Assembly (NCBI GenBank): GCA_021774335.1
Contig: JAJFJD010000046.1
Span: forward strand, 248,001-312,000
DNA: 64,000 nt
Direction of reading: 5' to 3'
Source: Alphaproteobacteria bacterium
GTDB lineage: Bacteria > Pseudomonadota > Alphaproteobacteria > UBA8366
Of the stretch, positions 1-9,487 are shown in pieces (the stretch's first letter is position 1; every line of letters starts with the position of its first letter). The notes beneath the pieces were generated by a model. The model had not been told where the DNA came from. It worked only from the letters and a program-made list of their open reading frames with translations, and made no database searches. Both the position numbers and the translations under genes were made by a program.

Positions 1-2
1 AG

Positions 3-446
3 GCGAGCGCCGTTGCGATCGGCGAGCGGCTGAAATCCGCTCCGATACTTGACGGGCACTTTACGTCGATCAGTTCGGCGATCGGCTACGCCATGACTTT
101 GCTGGACAACAATCCCTATAAAAGCAAACGCCGCGTCATCGATGTTTCCGGCGATGGGCGCAACAACCACGGACCGCCGCTGGCGCAGATGCAGGCCGAA
201 GCCATCAAACGCAAGATCACCATCAACGGCCTGCCGATCGTCAACGACCGGGACCGCCAGTATTCCGGACTGCCGCCCGACGACATCGAACGCTACTACC
301 GCAAGAACGTCATCGCCGGTAAGAACGCCTTCATCGTCGTCGCGAGGGATTTCGACGATTTCGAGCGGGCCATCATCCGAAAACTCATGCGCGAAATTGT
401 CGATGCCGGGCCAAACCATGACTATGCCGACGCCCAACGACCCTGA
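3..446 (+). CDS. DUF1194 (vWA-like) protein, 5' end outside window
   Basis: The reading frame is open from the first full codon at position 3, so the N-terminus lies upstream of the window; 147 residues are visible. The segment around RVIDVSGDGRNNHG and the downstream TINGLPIVND region match the DUF1194 family, which resembles von Willebrand factor A domains, with the D-x-S-G-D motif recalling a MIDAS metal site. Known members are alphaproteobacterial and usually carry a signal peptide, which cannot be checked here. The stop lies 22 bases before the next gene, so the two may be co-transcribed. Function is unknown. I am confident of the family and not of a role. Confidence 0.8.
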   Translation, partial: ASAVAIGERLKSAPILDGHFTSISSAIGYAMTLLDNNPYKSKRRVIDVSGDGRNNHGPPLAQMQAEAIKRKITINGLPIVNDRDRQYSGLPPDDIERYYRKNVIAGKNAFIVVARDFDDFERAIIRKLMREIVDAGPNHDYADAQRP

Positions 447-468
447 TCTTTTCACGGGAGGACACTTC

Positions 469-1575
469 ATGCTCGACCGGACCGACACGCTCTATATCCC
501 ACCGGCAGGCGCCGATTGGGACCGGGCGACGCCGCAGGACGCAGGCTTCGACGCCGGCAAGCTGACCGAAGCGGTCGACTACGCCCGCTCTGTCGAAACG
601 CTCTGGACACGCGACCTCGGCCGGCCGGTGGCGGACATGATGCATGAGCCGGCGCCCTATAACGAGAATATCGGGCCGCTCAAGGAACGTGGCGAGCAGA
701 GCGGGATCGTCCTTCGCGGCGGCCGCATCGTCACCGAATGGGGCACGACGGACCGCGCCGACATGACGTTCAGCGCGACCAAGAGCTATCTCGCGATCTG
801 CTTCGGACTCGCCTATGACCGGGGCCTCATCCCGGACCTCCAGGCGCCGGTCCGCGAGCTGGTCGATAACGGTTGTTTCGACTCACCGCAAAATCGCGAC
901 ATCACCTGGCACATGCTGTTCCAACAGACGAGCGAATGGAGCGGCGAGCTGTGGGGCAAACCGGACTGGCTGGACCATCACCGCCACAGCGACCTCAAGG
1001 GCACTAAGCGCGAGATGAAGAAATCCGGCACGCATTGGGAATACAACGACGTGCGGGTGAACATGGCGAGCCTTGCGCTGTTGAATGTGTGGAAGCGGCC
1101 GTTGCCCGACGTGCTGCGCGAATACATCATGGATCCGATTGGCGCCTCAGACACCTGGGAATGGCACGGCTACGAGAATTCCTGGATCACGATTGACGGA
1201 CAAAAGATGCAGTCGGTGTCGGGCGGCGGCCATTGGGGCGGCGGTCTGTTCATCAATACTTTCGACCACGCTAGGGTCGGACTCCTGATGCAGCGCCGCG
1301 GTAACTGGGACGGCACGCAGTTGCTATCGGAAGACTTCATCGCAAAGGCGCTGGATCCCTGCCCGCATAATCCGAACTACGGCTATATGTTCTGGCTGAA
1401 CGGCCCGCGGGAGCGCGGACCGAGCGCGCCGACCAGCAGCTTCTTCCTGGCCGGTGCCGGGTTCAACGTGGTCTGGATCGATCCGGACCACGATCTCGTC
1501 ACGGTGCTGCGCTGGGTGCGGAAAGACAAAGCCGATGGGGTCTATAGCCGTATCCTGGACGCGCTAACCGGGTAG
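469..1575 (+). CDS. Serine hydrolase of the class C beta-lactamase fold
   Basis: This 368-residue protein belongs to the beta-lactamase/transpeptidase-like serine hydrolases (EstB, NylB and AmpC relatives). The nucleophile motif SATK is at residues 102-105, a tyrosine-containing YND motif that would supply the general base is at 192-194, and the third box appears as GGHWGGG at 253-259. No signal peptide or membrane segment is seen, so a cytoplasmic esterase or amidase is likelier than a periplasmic beta-lactamase. The start was set at 469 because GGAGG precedes it at 457-461. The frame is open back to 142, but that stretch overlaps the DUF1194 gene in another frame. The substrate cannot be told. 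Confidence 0.85.
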   Translation: MLDRTDTLYIPPAGADWDRATPQDAGFDAGKLTEAVDYARSVETLWTRDLGRPVADMMHEPAPYNENIGPLKERGEQSGIVLRGGRIVTEWGTTDRADMTFSATKSYLAICFGLAYDRGLIPDLQAPVRELVDNGCFDSPQNRDITWHMLFQQTSEWSGELWGKPDWLDHHRHSDLKGTKREMKKSGTHWEYNDVRVNMASLALLNVWKRPLPDVLREYIMDPIGASDTWEWHGYENSWITIDGQKMQSVSGGGHWGGGLFINTFDHARVGLLMQRRGNWDGTQLLSEDFIAKALDPCPHNPNYGYMFWLNGPRERGPSAPTSSFFLAGAGFNVVWIDPDHDLVTVLRWVRKDKADGVYSRILDALTG

Positions 1576-1651
1576 ACACCGCCGCCGAATTGCCCTGATC
1601 TCGGCGGATGGGTCTAATGGCGTTCAACCGATAATCGTCGTTCGAGGAAGC

Positions 1652-2107
1652 ATGGAACCTCCCTATACCGGCGGCTGCCAATGTGGCGCCATCCGCTACG
1701 AGATCACCGAGAAGCCGATCACCCTGTATGCCTGTCACTGCACGGATTGCCAGAAACAATCCGCCAGCGCCTTCGGCATGACCTTCCGGATTCACAGCGA
1801 TGCGCTGAAGATCACGGCGGGAACGCCACAGGAATGGCACACGGTTGCGGATAGCGGCAATGCGAAGATCGCCTATTTCTGCGGCGCCTGCGGCACGCGC
1901 CTCTACAACGCACCACAGCGACACCCCGGCGCGCTGTCGATCAAGGCCGGAACCCTCGACGATACGAGCTGGCTGAAACCCGTCGGCAGCGTCTGGACGC
2001 GCAGCGCCCAACCTTGGGTCATGATCCCGCCGTCCCCCTTGAACCACGAGACGCAGCCGGACTCGATGCAGAGCTTCGTCGACGCCTGGCAGGAAAAGAA
2101 CGGCTAA
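1652..2107 (+). CDS. GFA family zinc-binding protein
   Basis: This 151-residue protein has the cysteine pattern of the GFA (glutathione-dependent formaldehyde-activating enzyme / CENP-V) family: GGCQCGAIRY near the start, CHCTDCQ around residue 29, and FCGACGTRLY around residue 77. These cysteines bind zinc in family members. Many members have no proven formaldehyde activity, so the enzymatic name should not be transferred. GAGGAA lies six bases before the ATG. The gene converges on the glutathione transferase gene 38 bases downstream; both families bind or use glutathione, but that may be coincidence. Confidence 0.85.
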   Translation: MEPPYTGGCQCGAIRYEITEKPITLYACHCTDCQKQSASAFGMTFRIHSDALKITAGTPQEWHTVADSGNAKIAYFCGACGTRLYNAPQRHPGALSIKAGTLDDTSWLKPVGSVWTRSAQPWVMIPPSPLNHETQPDSMQSFVDAWQEKNG

Positions 2108-2145
2108 CGCCCGTTACCCCTTAGAGATTCCTACGGCATCAGCCC

Positions 2146-2775
2146 CTAGGGCATCGGAATGTCGCCGACCTTCTTCGGCACGTCGTAGCCGCGCTGCACC
2201 GCGGGCCGGTTGGCGATATCGGTGTACCAGCGCTTCACGTTGGGAAAATCGTTAAGGTCGATGGTCTGCCACTCGAAGCGGGAAATCCACGGCCAGGTGG
2301 CGATATCGGCAACCGAATACTCGCCCGCGAGAAATTCGTGGTCGGCCAACCGCTTGTCCATCACGCCGTAAAGCCGTTTCGCCTCGTTGAGGAAACGTTC
2401 CTCCGCATAGGCGCTCTTGCCCTGATTAAAGCGCACGAAGTGATGCACCTGTCCGCACATCGGGCCGACGCCGCCCATCTGCCACATCAGCCATTCGATC
2501 GCCGACCAGCGCGCTTTTTCATCGCTCGGGAGCAGCTTGCCCGCCTTCTTCGCGAGATAGAGCAGGATCGCGCCCGATTCCATCATCGCCGTGCCGTTAT
2601 CGTTGTCGACGATCGCGGGAATTTTGTTGTTCGGCGCGATCTTCAGAAAGTCCGGGGCAAATTGCTCGTCCTCGCCGATATTGATCGCATGCGCGGTATA
2701 CGGAAGCTCCAGCTCTTCCAGGGCGATGGAAACCTTGCGGCCGTTCGGGGTGGTCCAGGTGTATAGATCGATCAC
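2146..2775 (-). CDS. Glutathione S-transferase, Nu-class-like (YfcG/YghU type)
   Basis: This 209-residue protein has an N-terminal thioredoxin-like domain (about residues 1-80) with the TPNGRKVSIALEEL signature, where the Thr-Pro-Asn segment takes the place of a catalytic Tyr or Ser in Nu-class enzymes. NKIPAIVD holds the cis-proline. An all-helical C-terminal domain follows. Nu-class members such as YfcG and YghU act mainly as disulfide-bond reductases using glutathione. Translation appears to begin at GTG (2775), with GGGAGAG about nine bases upstream. The upstream SDR gene on the same strand ends 95 bases before it. Confidence 0.88.
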   Translation of the reverse strand: MIDLYTWTTPNGRKVSIALEELELPYTAHAINIGEDEQFAPDFLKIAPNNKIPAIVDNDNGTAMMESGAILLYLAKKAGKLLPSDEKARWSAIEWLMWQMGGVGPMCGQVHHFVRFNQGKSAYAEERFLNEAKRLYGVMDKRLADHEFLAGEYSVADIATWPWISRFEWQTIDLNDFPNVKRWYTDIANRPAVQRGYDVPKKVGDIPMP

Positions 2776-2870
2776 GGGTAATTCTCTCCCTCTCAGCGGC
2801 GCGCGGCCACGCGATGCGGCGCCCGCCGATTTTCAATGAGCCGTTAAAGATAGAACGCAGCAGCCGCGGT

Positions 2871-3662
2871 TCAAACGATGGTCTTGATGCGTCCGCCGTC
2901 GACGCGCCAGATGCTGCCGGTGCAATAGCCCGAGTTCTGGCCGCACAGGAAAGCAGCGACGGCGCCGAATTCCTTCGGATCACCGAACCGGCCTGCCGGG
3001 ATGCCTTTGACCCGATCCGCCAGAACCTCTTCGGGCGTGATTCCAAGCCGCTTGGCATTGGTTTCCGCCGATCCGCGCGACCGGTCGGTCAGGATCGTGC
3101 CGGGTGCCACGATATTCACCGTCACCCCGTCCTTGGCCACCTCATTCGCCAGCGTCTTGGTATAGTTGACGACGGCACCGCGCAGCGTGTTCGACAGCAC
3201 CATGTTGTGCAGCGGCTCCACATTGCCGGACGACCCGATCGTTAGAACCCGGCCCCATTTCTGCTCGACCATGGCCGGCACCAACCGGCTGGTGATGTGA
3301 ATGATGCTGACCACCATTTTCTGGAACTGCTCGACGAGCACAGCTTCTTCGAGATCGCGGGCGAACCCAAGCGGCGGACCACCATGGTTGTTCACCAGGA
3401 TATCCACACCGCCCAGCGCCGCGACAGCTTCATCCGCCAGAGAATCCATATTGTCGGATGACGATACGTCGCCGACCAGCGGCACCGTCTTCGATCCGGT
3501 TTCCGTGCCGATCTTCTCGGCCGCCTCCGCGGCGCGGTCCATGCTCGAACTACTGACCGCCACCGACACGCCTTCGCTCGCCAGCGCATGTGCAACCGCG
3601 TAGCCGAGCCCTTTGCTGGCGCCCAATACAAGCGCGCGTTTTCCCGCTATGCCTAAATCCAT
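2871..3662 (-). CDS. SDR-family protein, divergent BKR-like subgroup
   Basis: This 263-residue protein has a Rossmann-type dinucleotide fold, with GASKGLG at residues 14-20, an NNHG motif at 91-94 in place of NNAG, and the end of the fold near residue 250. Where classical short-chain dehydrogenases have YxxxK, this protein reads LSNTLRG (156-162), so both catalytic Tyr and Lys are absent. That matches a known divergent subgroup annotated as 3-oxoacyl-ACP-reductase-like, whose members lack a perfect catalytic tetrad. Oxidoreductase activity should therefore not be assumed. AGGGAGGAA lies eight bases before the ATG. It is divergent from hyuA across a 248-base gap. Confidence 0.88.
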   Translation of the reverse strand: MDLGIAGKRALVLGASKGLGYAVAHALASEGVSVAVSSSSMDRAAEAAEKIGTETGSKTVPLVGDVSSSDNMDSLADEAVAALGGVDILVNNHGGPPLGFARDLEEAVLVEQFQKMVVSIIHITSRLVPAMVEQKWGRVLTIGSSGNVEPLHNMVLSNTLRGAVVNYTKTLANEVAKDGVTVNIVAPGTILTDRSRGSAETNAKRLGITPEEVLADRVKGIPAGRFGDPKEFGAVAAFLCGQNSGYCTGSIWRVDGGRIKTIV

Positions 3663-3910
3663 GCGACGGGTTCCTCCCTGGATGTCAATTTTGGATTGTG
3701 TTCCGTCACACTATGATACTCGACCGTGTCCCCTATGCACGCCTTCTGTTGGCACACGCTGCGGCAGGGTTACGCAGTGCTATTGCGCAACGCCACCAAG
3801 CGGTTAATGATACGGCCTGACGTCCCGGGATGCCGCTGCATTTGCCGGGTATTTCTCCAAGACACATGAACGACCCAACCGCCGCCAGGCGATTCAGGAA
3901 CGGTTCCCCG

Positions 3911-6007
3911 ATGACGAAAGACAGTCCCGCGCCCCGGCTTGCAATCGATATCGGTGGCACCTTCACCGATGTCGTTCTCGATCTCGGGCATGACCTGGCG
4001 ACCGCCAAGGTCCTGACCACCCCCGATGCGCCAGAGCAGGGCGTGATGGCCGGTATCGAGACGGTTCTGCGCGATACAGGCACCGACCCCGCCGCGATCG
4101 GCTTGGTCATCCATGGAACCACGCTGGCCACCAACGCCATCCTGGAGCGCAAGGGTGCTGTCACGACCCTGATCACGACCGAAGGGTTCCGCGACGTTCT
4201 CGAAATTGGATACGAGAGCCGCTACGATCAATACGATATTCAAATCGAAAAACCCGTGCCGCTGGTGCCGCGCGCACGCCGGCTGACCGTCCCGGAACGC
4301 GTCGACGTGCACGGCACGGCCTTGCTGCCGCTCGACGAGCAAGCCGTGACGGCGTTGATCCCCGCCATCACGGAACTGGGCACCGAGAGTATCGCGATCG
4401 GGTTCCTCCACGCCTATGCCAACCCGGACCACGAACGCCGCACGCGCGACCTGATCGCCGACGCGCTGCCCGCTATCTCGATCTCTATCTCCAGCGAGGT
4501 CTGCCCCGAGGTCCGCGAATACGAGCGGCTGACCACGACGGCGGCAAACGCCTATGTCCGGCCGGCGATGGCGCGCTATCTCGGCCGCATGCGCGACCGG
4601 CTCACCGGGCAAAAGTTCCAGTGCCCGGTCTTGCTGATGACATCCGGCGGCGGGCTGACGACGCTGGAAACGGCGCAGCGCTTTCCGATCCGCCTGGTCG
4701 AATCCGGCCCCGCAGGCGGTGCGATTCTCGCCTGCCAGGCAGCGGCGGAAGCCGGGTTGGACAAAGTCATCTCCTTCGACATGGGCGGCACGACGGCGAA
4801 GATCTGCCTGATCGAAGATCACCAACCGCACAAGGCGCGCGAGTTCGAGGTGGACCGCGCCGCCCGGTTCCTCAAAGGCAGCGGCCTGCCGCTCCGCATC
4901 CCGGTCATCGAGATGGTGGAGATCGGCGCCGGTGGCGGCTCGATCGCACGGCTCGACGCGCTCAACCGGATCACCATCGGCCCCGACAGCGCGGGCGCCG
5001 ATCCCGGCCCGGCGGCCTACGACCGTGGCGGAGACCGGCCGACGATCACCGACGCGGATATTCTGCTCGGCCGGATCGATCCCGAACATTTCGCCGGCGG
5101 CAAGCTGACCCTCGCCCCCGACCGTTCGGAAGCGACGATTAAACGGGATGTTGGCGAACCGCTCGCCCTGGCCCCGTCGATGGCCGCCTACGGCATCACC
5201 GAAATGGTCGATGAGACGATGGCGAATGCCGCCCGCGTCCATGCCGTGGAACAGGGCCGGGTCGCCGCCGACCATTCGATCGTCGCCTTCGGCGGCGCGG
5301 CCCCGTTGCACGCTGCGCGCCTGGCGGACAAGCTTGGCATCGATACCATCGTCGTGCCCACCAACGCGGGCGTCGGATCGGCGGTCGGCTTCCTGACCGC
5401 GCCGGTTGCCTACGAGGTAGTGCGCAGCCGGAACATGCGGCTGCGGCAGTTCGACCCCGCACAGGTCAATACGATCATCGATGAAATGCAGGCCGAAGCG
5501 GCCGCCGTCGTAGACGCCGCGGCCCCGGCCGCGGACACCACGGAACAGCGCATCGCCTATATGCGATATGTCGGGCAAGGACACGAAATCGTCGTGCCGC
5601 TGCCGAACCGGCCGCTGACCGACGCCGATACGGAAACCCTGCAGGCGGAGTTCGACCGGCAATACGAAGCGCTCTACCGGCGGACGATTCCCACCGCCGA
5701 AGTCGAAGTCCTGACCTGGGGTCTTACCCTGGCCACGACTACGGAGGCGCCTGAACCTTTCGGCGACAGCGAACCCTGCGACGCCCCGCCACCGGCGGCG
5801 ATGCGGCGGCTGTTCGACGCGGAAGCGGACCAGGAAATCGAAATCCCGCTCTACCGCCGCCCCGACCTAGCCCCGGGGATGACGATCAACGGCCCCGCCA
5901 TTGTCGCGGAAGACGAAACATCCACCTTTCTAAACAGCCGGTTCGATGCGACCATCGCGGCGAACGGCTACCTGATCCTGCACCGGAAGAAGGAGACAGC
6001 GGCATGA
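3911..6007 (+). CDS. hyuA: Hydantoinase/oxoprolinase A-type subunit (first copy)
   Basis: This 698-residue protein belongs to the HyuA / 5-oxoprolinase N-half / acetone carboxylase beta family, which uses ATP to activate cyclic amides or related substrates. Visible signatures are AIDIGGTFTD near residue 11, HGTTLATNAI, FDMGGTTAKICL, GAGGGSIA, PGPAAYDRGG and AFGGAAPLHA, all expected of an actin-like ATPase fold. I set the start at 3911; the frame is open back to 3830, but the upstream codons look non-coding. Its stop overlaps the next gene by four bases (ATGA), indicating translational coupling with the B subunit. The substrate (hydantoin, N-methylhydantoin, oxoproline or other) cannot be decided from sequence. 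Confidence 0.9.
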   Translation: MTKDSPAPRLAIDIGGTFTDVVLDLGHDLATAKVLTTPDAPEQGVMAGIETVLRDTGTDPAAIGLVIHGTTLATNAILERKGAVTTLITTEGFRDVLEIGYESRYDQYDIQIEKPVPLVPRARRLTVPERVDVHGTALLPLDEQAVTALIPAITELGTESIAIGFLHAYANPDHERRTRDLIADALPAISISISSEVCPEVREYERLTTTAANAYVRPAMARYLGRMRDRLTGQKFQCPVLLMTSGGGLTTLETAQRFPIRLVESGPAGGAILACQAAAEAGLDKVISFDMGGTTAKICLIEDHQPHKAREFEVDRAARFLKGSGLPLRIPVIEMVEIGAGGGSIARLDALNRITIGPDSAGADPGPAAYDRGGDRPTITDADILLGRIDPEHFAGGKLTLAPDRSEATIKRDVGEPLALAPSMAAYGITEMVDETMANAARVHAVEQGRVAADHSIVAFGGAAPLHAARLADKLGIDTIVVPTNAGVGSAVGFLTAPVAYEVVRSRNMRLRQFDPAQVNTIIDEMQAEAAAVVDAAAPAADTTEQRIAYMRYVGQGHEIVVPLPNRPLTDADTETLQAEFDRQYEALYRRTIPTAEVEVLTWGLTLATTTEAPEPFGDSEPCDAPPPAAMRRLFDAEADQEIEIPLYRRPDLAPGMTINGPAIVAEDETSTFLNSRFDATIAANGYLILHRKKETAA

Positions 6008-7647
6008 GCGGCAACAGCGCGATGGATACCATCCGCATGCAGGTCATGTGGAACCGGCTGATCGCGGTGGTCGAGGAACAGGCACAAACACTGATCCGCA
6101 CCGCGTTCAGCCCGATCGTGCGCGAATGCGGCGACCTGTCGGCCGGCGTGTTCGACCGGCAAGGCCGGATGCTGGCGCAGGCGGTAACCGGCACGCCCGG
6201 TCACGTCAACTCCATGGCGGAATCGGTACATCATTTCATCCGGCACTTCCCGCTCGACACGATGGCCGAAGGCGACATCTACATCACCAACGATCCGTGG
6301 ATGGGGACCGGTCATCTCAACGATTTCGTGCTGACCACGCCGTGCTTCAGCAAGGGCGAGCTGGTCGCGCTGTTCTCCTGCACGTCGCATCTGACCGACA
6401 TCGGCGGCATCGGCACCGGACCGGACGGCACCGACGTGCATATGGAAGGCATCTATATCCCGATGCTGAAACTCGCCGAACGGGGCGTAATGAACGAGAC
6501 CTTGCTGGCGATGGTGCGTGCCAACACCCGCCAGCCGGTCGAGTCCGAAGGCGACGTCTATTCGCTGGCCGCCTGTAACGACATCGGCTGCACCCGTCTG
6601 GTCGAGATGATGGACGAGTTCGAACTGGATTCGCTGGACGTTCTGGCCGACTACATCTGTACGTCGTCGCGGGATGCGGTGATTGCGGAGATCGCGAAAC
6701 TACCCAACGGCATCTATCGCAACAGCATGCGGATCGACGGCTACGACGGGCCGCTCGACCTGGTCGCCGCGCTGACGATCGACGACACCGGCATCTCCGT
6801 CGACTATGACGGCACCTCGCCGATGTCGCGCTACGGCGTGAACGTCCCGTCGGCCTATACCACCGCCTACACCAGCTTCGGCCTCGGCTGCATAGTATCG
6901 CCCAAGATACCGAACAACGCCGGTTCCTTGTCACCCTTCACGGTGACGGCACCGGAAGGATCGATCCTGAACGCGCCGTATCCGGCCGCCGTGTGCACGC
7001 GCCATGTGATCGGCCAGATGCTGCCGGACGTGGTGTTCGGCTGCCTACAGCAGGTGGCCCCCGACCTGGTACCCGCCGAGGGGGCATCCTGTTTGTGGAA
7101 CCTCACCTTCCGCGGCGAGACCGACCGGGGCAGCAATGAGAGCACGCTGTTCGCCGTCACCGCGGTCACCAACGGCGGCACCGGCGCACGACCGAACAAG
7201 GACGGACTGTCGGCCACCGCCTATCCCAGCGGCGTCAAGGGGACGCCGGTCGAAATTAACGAATCGGTCGCGCCGGTAATCTTCTGGCGCAAGGAGTTCC
7301 GTCCAGACTCCGGCGGTCCCGGCGAATTCCGCGGCGGGCTGGGGCAAGTACTGGAGATCGAAAGCGCAATCGACAGGGATTTCGAAATGTTGGCCGCCTT
7401 CGACCGGATCGATCACCCCGCCCGTGGCCGCAACGGCGGGCAAAACGGAGACAACGGCGGCGTGTTCCTGAAATCCGGAAAACGCCTGAAAGGCAAGGGA
7501 ACTCAACGAATCGAAGCCGGCGAACGTCTCGTCATCCACACCCCCGGCGGGGGCGGATACGGCGATCCCGCCGCGCGCGACGCGGGCCGCAGCACCGCAG
7601 ATCTACAGGATGGATTGGCCACGGCGACGGCCGGCGGCGACGACTGA
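6004..7647 (+). CDS. hyuB: Hydantoinase/oxoprolinase B-type subunit (first copy)
   Basis: This 547-residue protein is the HyuB partner, homologous to the C-terminal half of 5-oxoprolinase and to acetone carboxylase alpha subunits. The family signature TNDPWMGTGHLNDF lies near residue 98, followed by the conserved HLTDIGG segment whose His and Asp are probable metal ligands. The C-terminal part includes RGGLGQVLEIE and the final PGGGGYGDP, typical of the family end. It overlaps hyuA by four bases and the two should form one complex. No transporter or regulator lies in the same run, so the physiological substrate is not hinted at locally. Confidence 0.9.
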   Translation: MSGNSAMDTIRMQVMWNRLIAVVEEQAQTLIRTAFSPIVRECGDLSAGVFDRQGRMLAQAVTGTPGHVNSMAESVHHFIRHFPLDTMAEGDIYITNDPWMGTGHLNDFVLTTPCFSKGELVALFSCTSHLTDIGGIGTGPDGTDVHMEGIYIPMLKLAERGVMNETLLAMVRANTRQPVESEGDVYSLAACNDIGCTRLVEMMDEFELDSLDVLADYICTSSRDAVIAEIAKLPNGIYRNSMRIDGYDGPLDLVAALTIDDTGISVDYDGTSPMSRYGVNVPSAYTTAYTSFGLGCIVSPKIPNNAGSLSPFTVTAPEGSILNAPYPAAVCTRHVIGQMLPDVVFGCLQQVAPDLVPAEGASCLWNLTFRGETDRGSNESTLFAVTAVTNGGTGARPNKDGLSATAYPSGVKGTPVEINESVAPVIFWRKEFRPDSGGPGEFRGGLGQVLEIESAIDRDFEMLAAFDRIDHPARGRNGGQNGDNGGVFLKSGKRLKGKGTQRIEAGERLVIHTPGGGGYGDPAARDAGRSTADLQDGLATATAGGDD

Positions 7648-7782
7648 GCGGGAACGACTACCCGAATCCACGACCTGTGGCGCGCATACCGCTTGGCGCA
7701 GCCCTCGTTTTCTGGCAGAGAATGCCGCCACGGACCGGCATCCGCGACGGGTCGCCGGCAATCGCACCGGAGCAAGATGGTT

Positions 7783-9465
7783 ATGAGCGACGCCGACGCC
7801 GACATCGAAGACGGCAACCGGGATTTTATCCGCGACACGATCCGCGAAGACCTGCGGTCGGGTCGGCACAAAGCCGTCGTCACGCGGTTTCCGCCGGAGC
7901 CGAATGGCTATCTGCATATCGGCCACGCCAAGTCGATTTGCCTGAATTTCGGGATCGCCGGTGAGTTCGGCGGGCGCTGCAACCTGCGCTTCGACGACAC
8001 CAATCCAGCCCGCGAGGAACAGGAATTCATCGATGCCATCCAAACCGACGTGCGCTGGCTGGGCTTCGATTGGGGCGACGATCTGCATCATGCCTCAGAT
8101 TATTTCGAACAGCTCTACGCGTGGGCGGAACATCTGATCGAGGCCGGCAAGGCCTATGTGGACGACCTGTCGGCCGAGGAAATGCGCGAATACCGCGGCA
8201 CACTGACGGAGCCGGGCCGCAACAGCCCGCACCGGGACCGGTCGGTAGAAGAGAACCTCGACCTGTTCCGGCGGATGCGCGCCGGCGAATTTCCCGACGG
8301 CGCCCGCATCCTGCGCGCCCGCATCGACATGGCGTCGGGCAACATGAACCTGCGCGATCCCGCGCTGTACCGCATTCTGCACGCGCCACATCCGCGCACG
8401 GGAACCAATTGGTGCATTTATCCGACCTACGACTTCGCCCATGGCCAATCGGACGCGATCGAGGGCGTGACACATTCCCTCTGCACGTTGGAATTCTCCG
8501 ACCATCGGCCGCTGTACGAATGGTTCATCGAGAACTTGCCGGTTCCGGCCCAACCCCGGCAGTACGAGTTCTCACGTCTCAACATCACCCACACCGTGTT
8601 GTCGAAACGGAATCTCGCGCAGCTTGTCGACGACGGCCATGTCGCAGGCTGGGACGACCCTCGGATGCCAACGGTGTCAGGCCTGCGGCGGCGTGGCGTG
8701 CCGGCGGAGGCGATCCGCGATTTCATCGGCCGCCTCGCCATCACCAAAAGCGACGGCGTGGTCGAAGCCGCCATGCTGGACCATTGCATCCGTGAACACC
8801 TCAACGCGAACGTCGAGCGCCGGATGGCGGTGCTGCGGCCACTCAAGGTCGTGATCGAGAATTATCCCGAGGGTCAAACCGAAGAGCTCGACGCGGTCAA
8901 CAAACCGCAGGACCCGGACAGCAGTACCCGCAAGGTCCCCTTCGCGCGCGAGATTTACATCGAGCGGGACGACTTCATGGAGGACCCGCCGCGAAAATTT
9001 TTCCGGCTGGGGCCCGGCCGCGAAGTCCGGTTGCGGTTCGCGTATTTCGTGACCTGCCAGGAAACGATCAAGGATGCGGACGGCAATGTCATTGAGCTGC
9101 GCTGCACCTACGATCCCGAAACCCGCGGCGGCAATGCCCCCGACGGCCGCAAGGTCAAAGGCACGATCCACTGGGTCGCGGCGGAAACGGCGGCCACGGC
9201 GGAGGTACGGATCTACGATCACCTCTTCGCGGACCCGAGCCCGGGCGCGGAACGATCCTTCCTCGAAGACCTGAACCCCGAGTCACTGGAAGTGCTGAGC
9301 GACTGCCGCCTTGAACCAAGCCTATCTGCCTCGAACGGGCAAACGTTCCAATTCGAACGGCTGGGATACTTCGCCGCCGACCTAGATTCCACATCGTCCC
9401 AGTTGATCTTCAACCGTACCATCGCCTTGCGCGATACCTGGGCGAAGACGAAGGCAAAAAACTAA
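7783..9465 (+). CDS. glnS: Glutaminyl-tRNA synthetase
   Basis: This 560-residue class I synthetase charges tRNA-Gln directly with glutamine. The N-terminal [14 protein letters not shown] block (residues 37-50) contains the HIGH motif and is diagnostic of GlnRS rather than GluRS. The KMSKS equivalent is VLSKR at 272-276, and the C-terminal half has the two beta-barrel anticodon-binding domains typical of GlnRS. ATGs at 7777 and 7783 both fit GGAG at 7769-7772; I chose 7783 for spacing. Most alphaproteobacteria lack GlnRS and make Gln-tRNA through GluRS and GatCAB, so its presence suggests acquisition in this lineage. It follows hyuB by 135 bases. Confidence 0.95.
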   Translation: MSDADADIEDGNRDFIRDTIREDLRSGRHKAVVTRFPPEPNGYLHIGHAKSICLNFGIAGEFGGRCNLRFDDTNPAREEQEFIDAIQTDVRWLGFDWGDDLHHASDYFEQLYAWAEHLIEAGKAYVDDLSAEEMREYRGTLTEPGRNSPHRDRSVEENLDLFRRMRAGEFPDGARILRARIDMASGNMNLRDPALYRILHAPHPRTGTNWCIYPTYDFAHGQSDAIEGVTHSLCTLEFSDHRPLYEWFIENLPVPAQPRQYEFSRLNITHTVLSKRNLAQLVDDGHVAGWDDPRMPTVSGLRRRGVPAEAIRDFIGRLAITKSDGVVEAAMLDHCIREHLNANVERRMAVLRPLKVVIENYPEGQTEELDAVNKPQDPDSSTRKVPFAREIYIERDDFMEDPPRKFFRLGPGREVRLRFAYFVTCQETIKDADGNVIELRCTYDPETRGGNAPDGRKVKGTIHWVAAETAATAEVRIYDHLFADPSPGAERSFLEDLNPESLEVLSDCRLEPSLSASNGQTFQFERLGYFAADLDSTSSQLIFNRTIALRDTWAKTKAKN

Positions 9466-9487
9466 GCGGCACGACCGAGCCGGCCGA

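Noticed and set aside
142..468. Upstream extension of the serine hydrolase gene.
   Set aside because: This stretch overlaps the DUF1194 coding end in another frame, and the ATG at 469 has a strong Shine-Dalgarno.
3770..5662. A 630-codon open frame on the minus strand opposite the first hyuA.
   Set aside because: It is the antisense shadow of a well-conserved gene in GC-rich DNA; its translation is Arg- and Gly-rich and matches no family.
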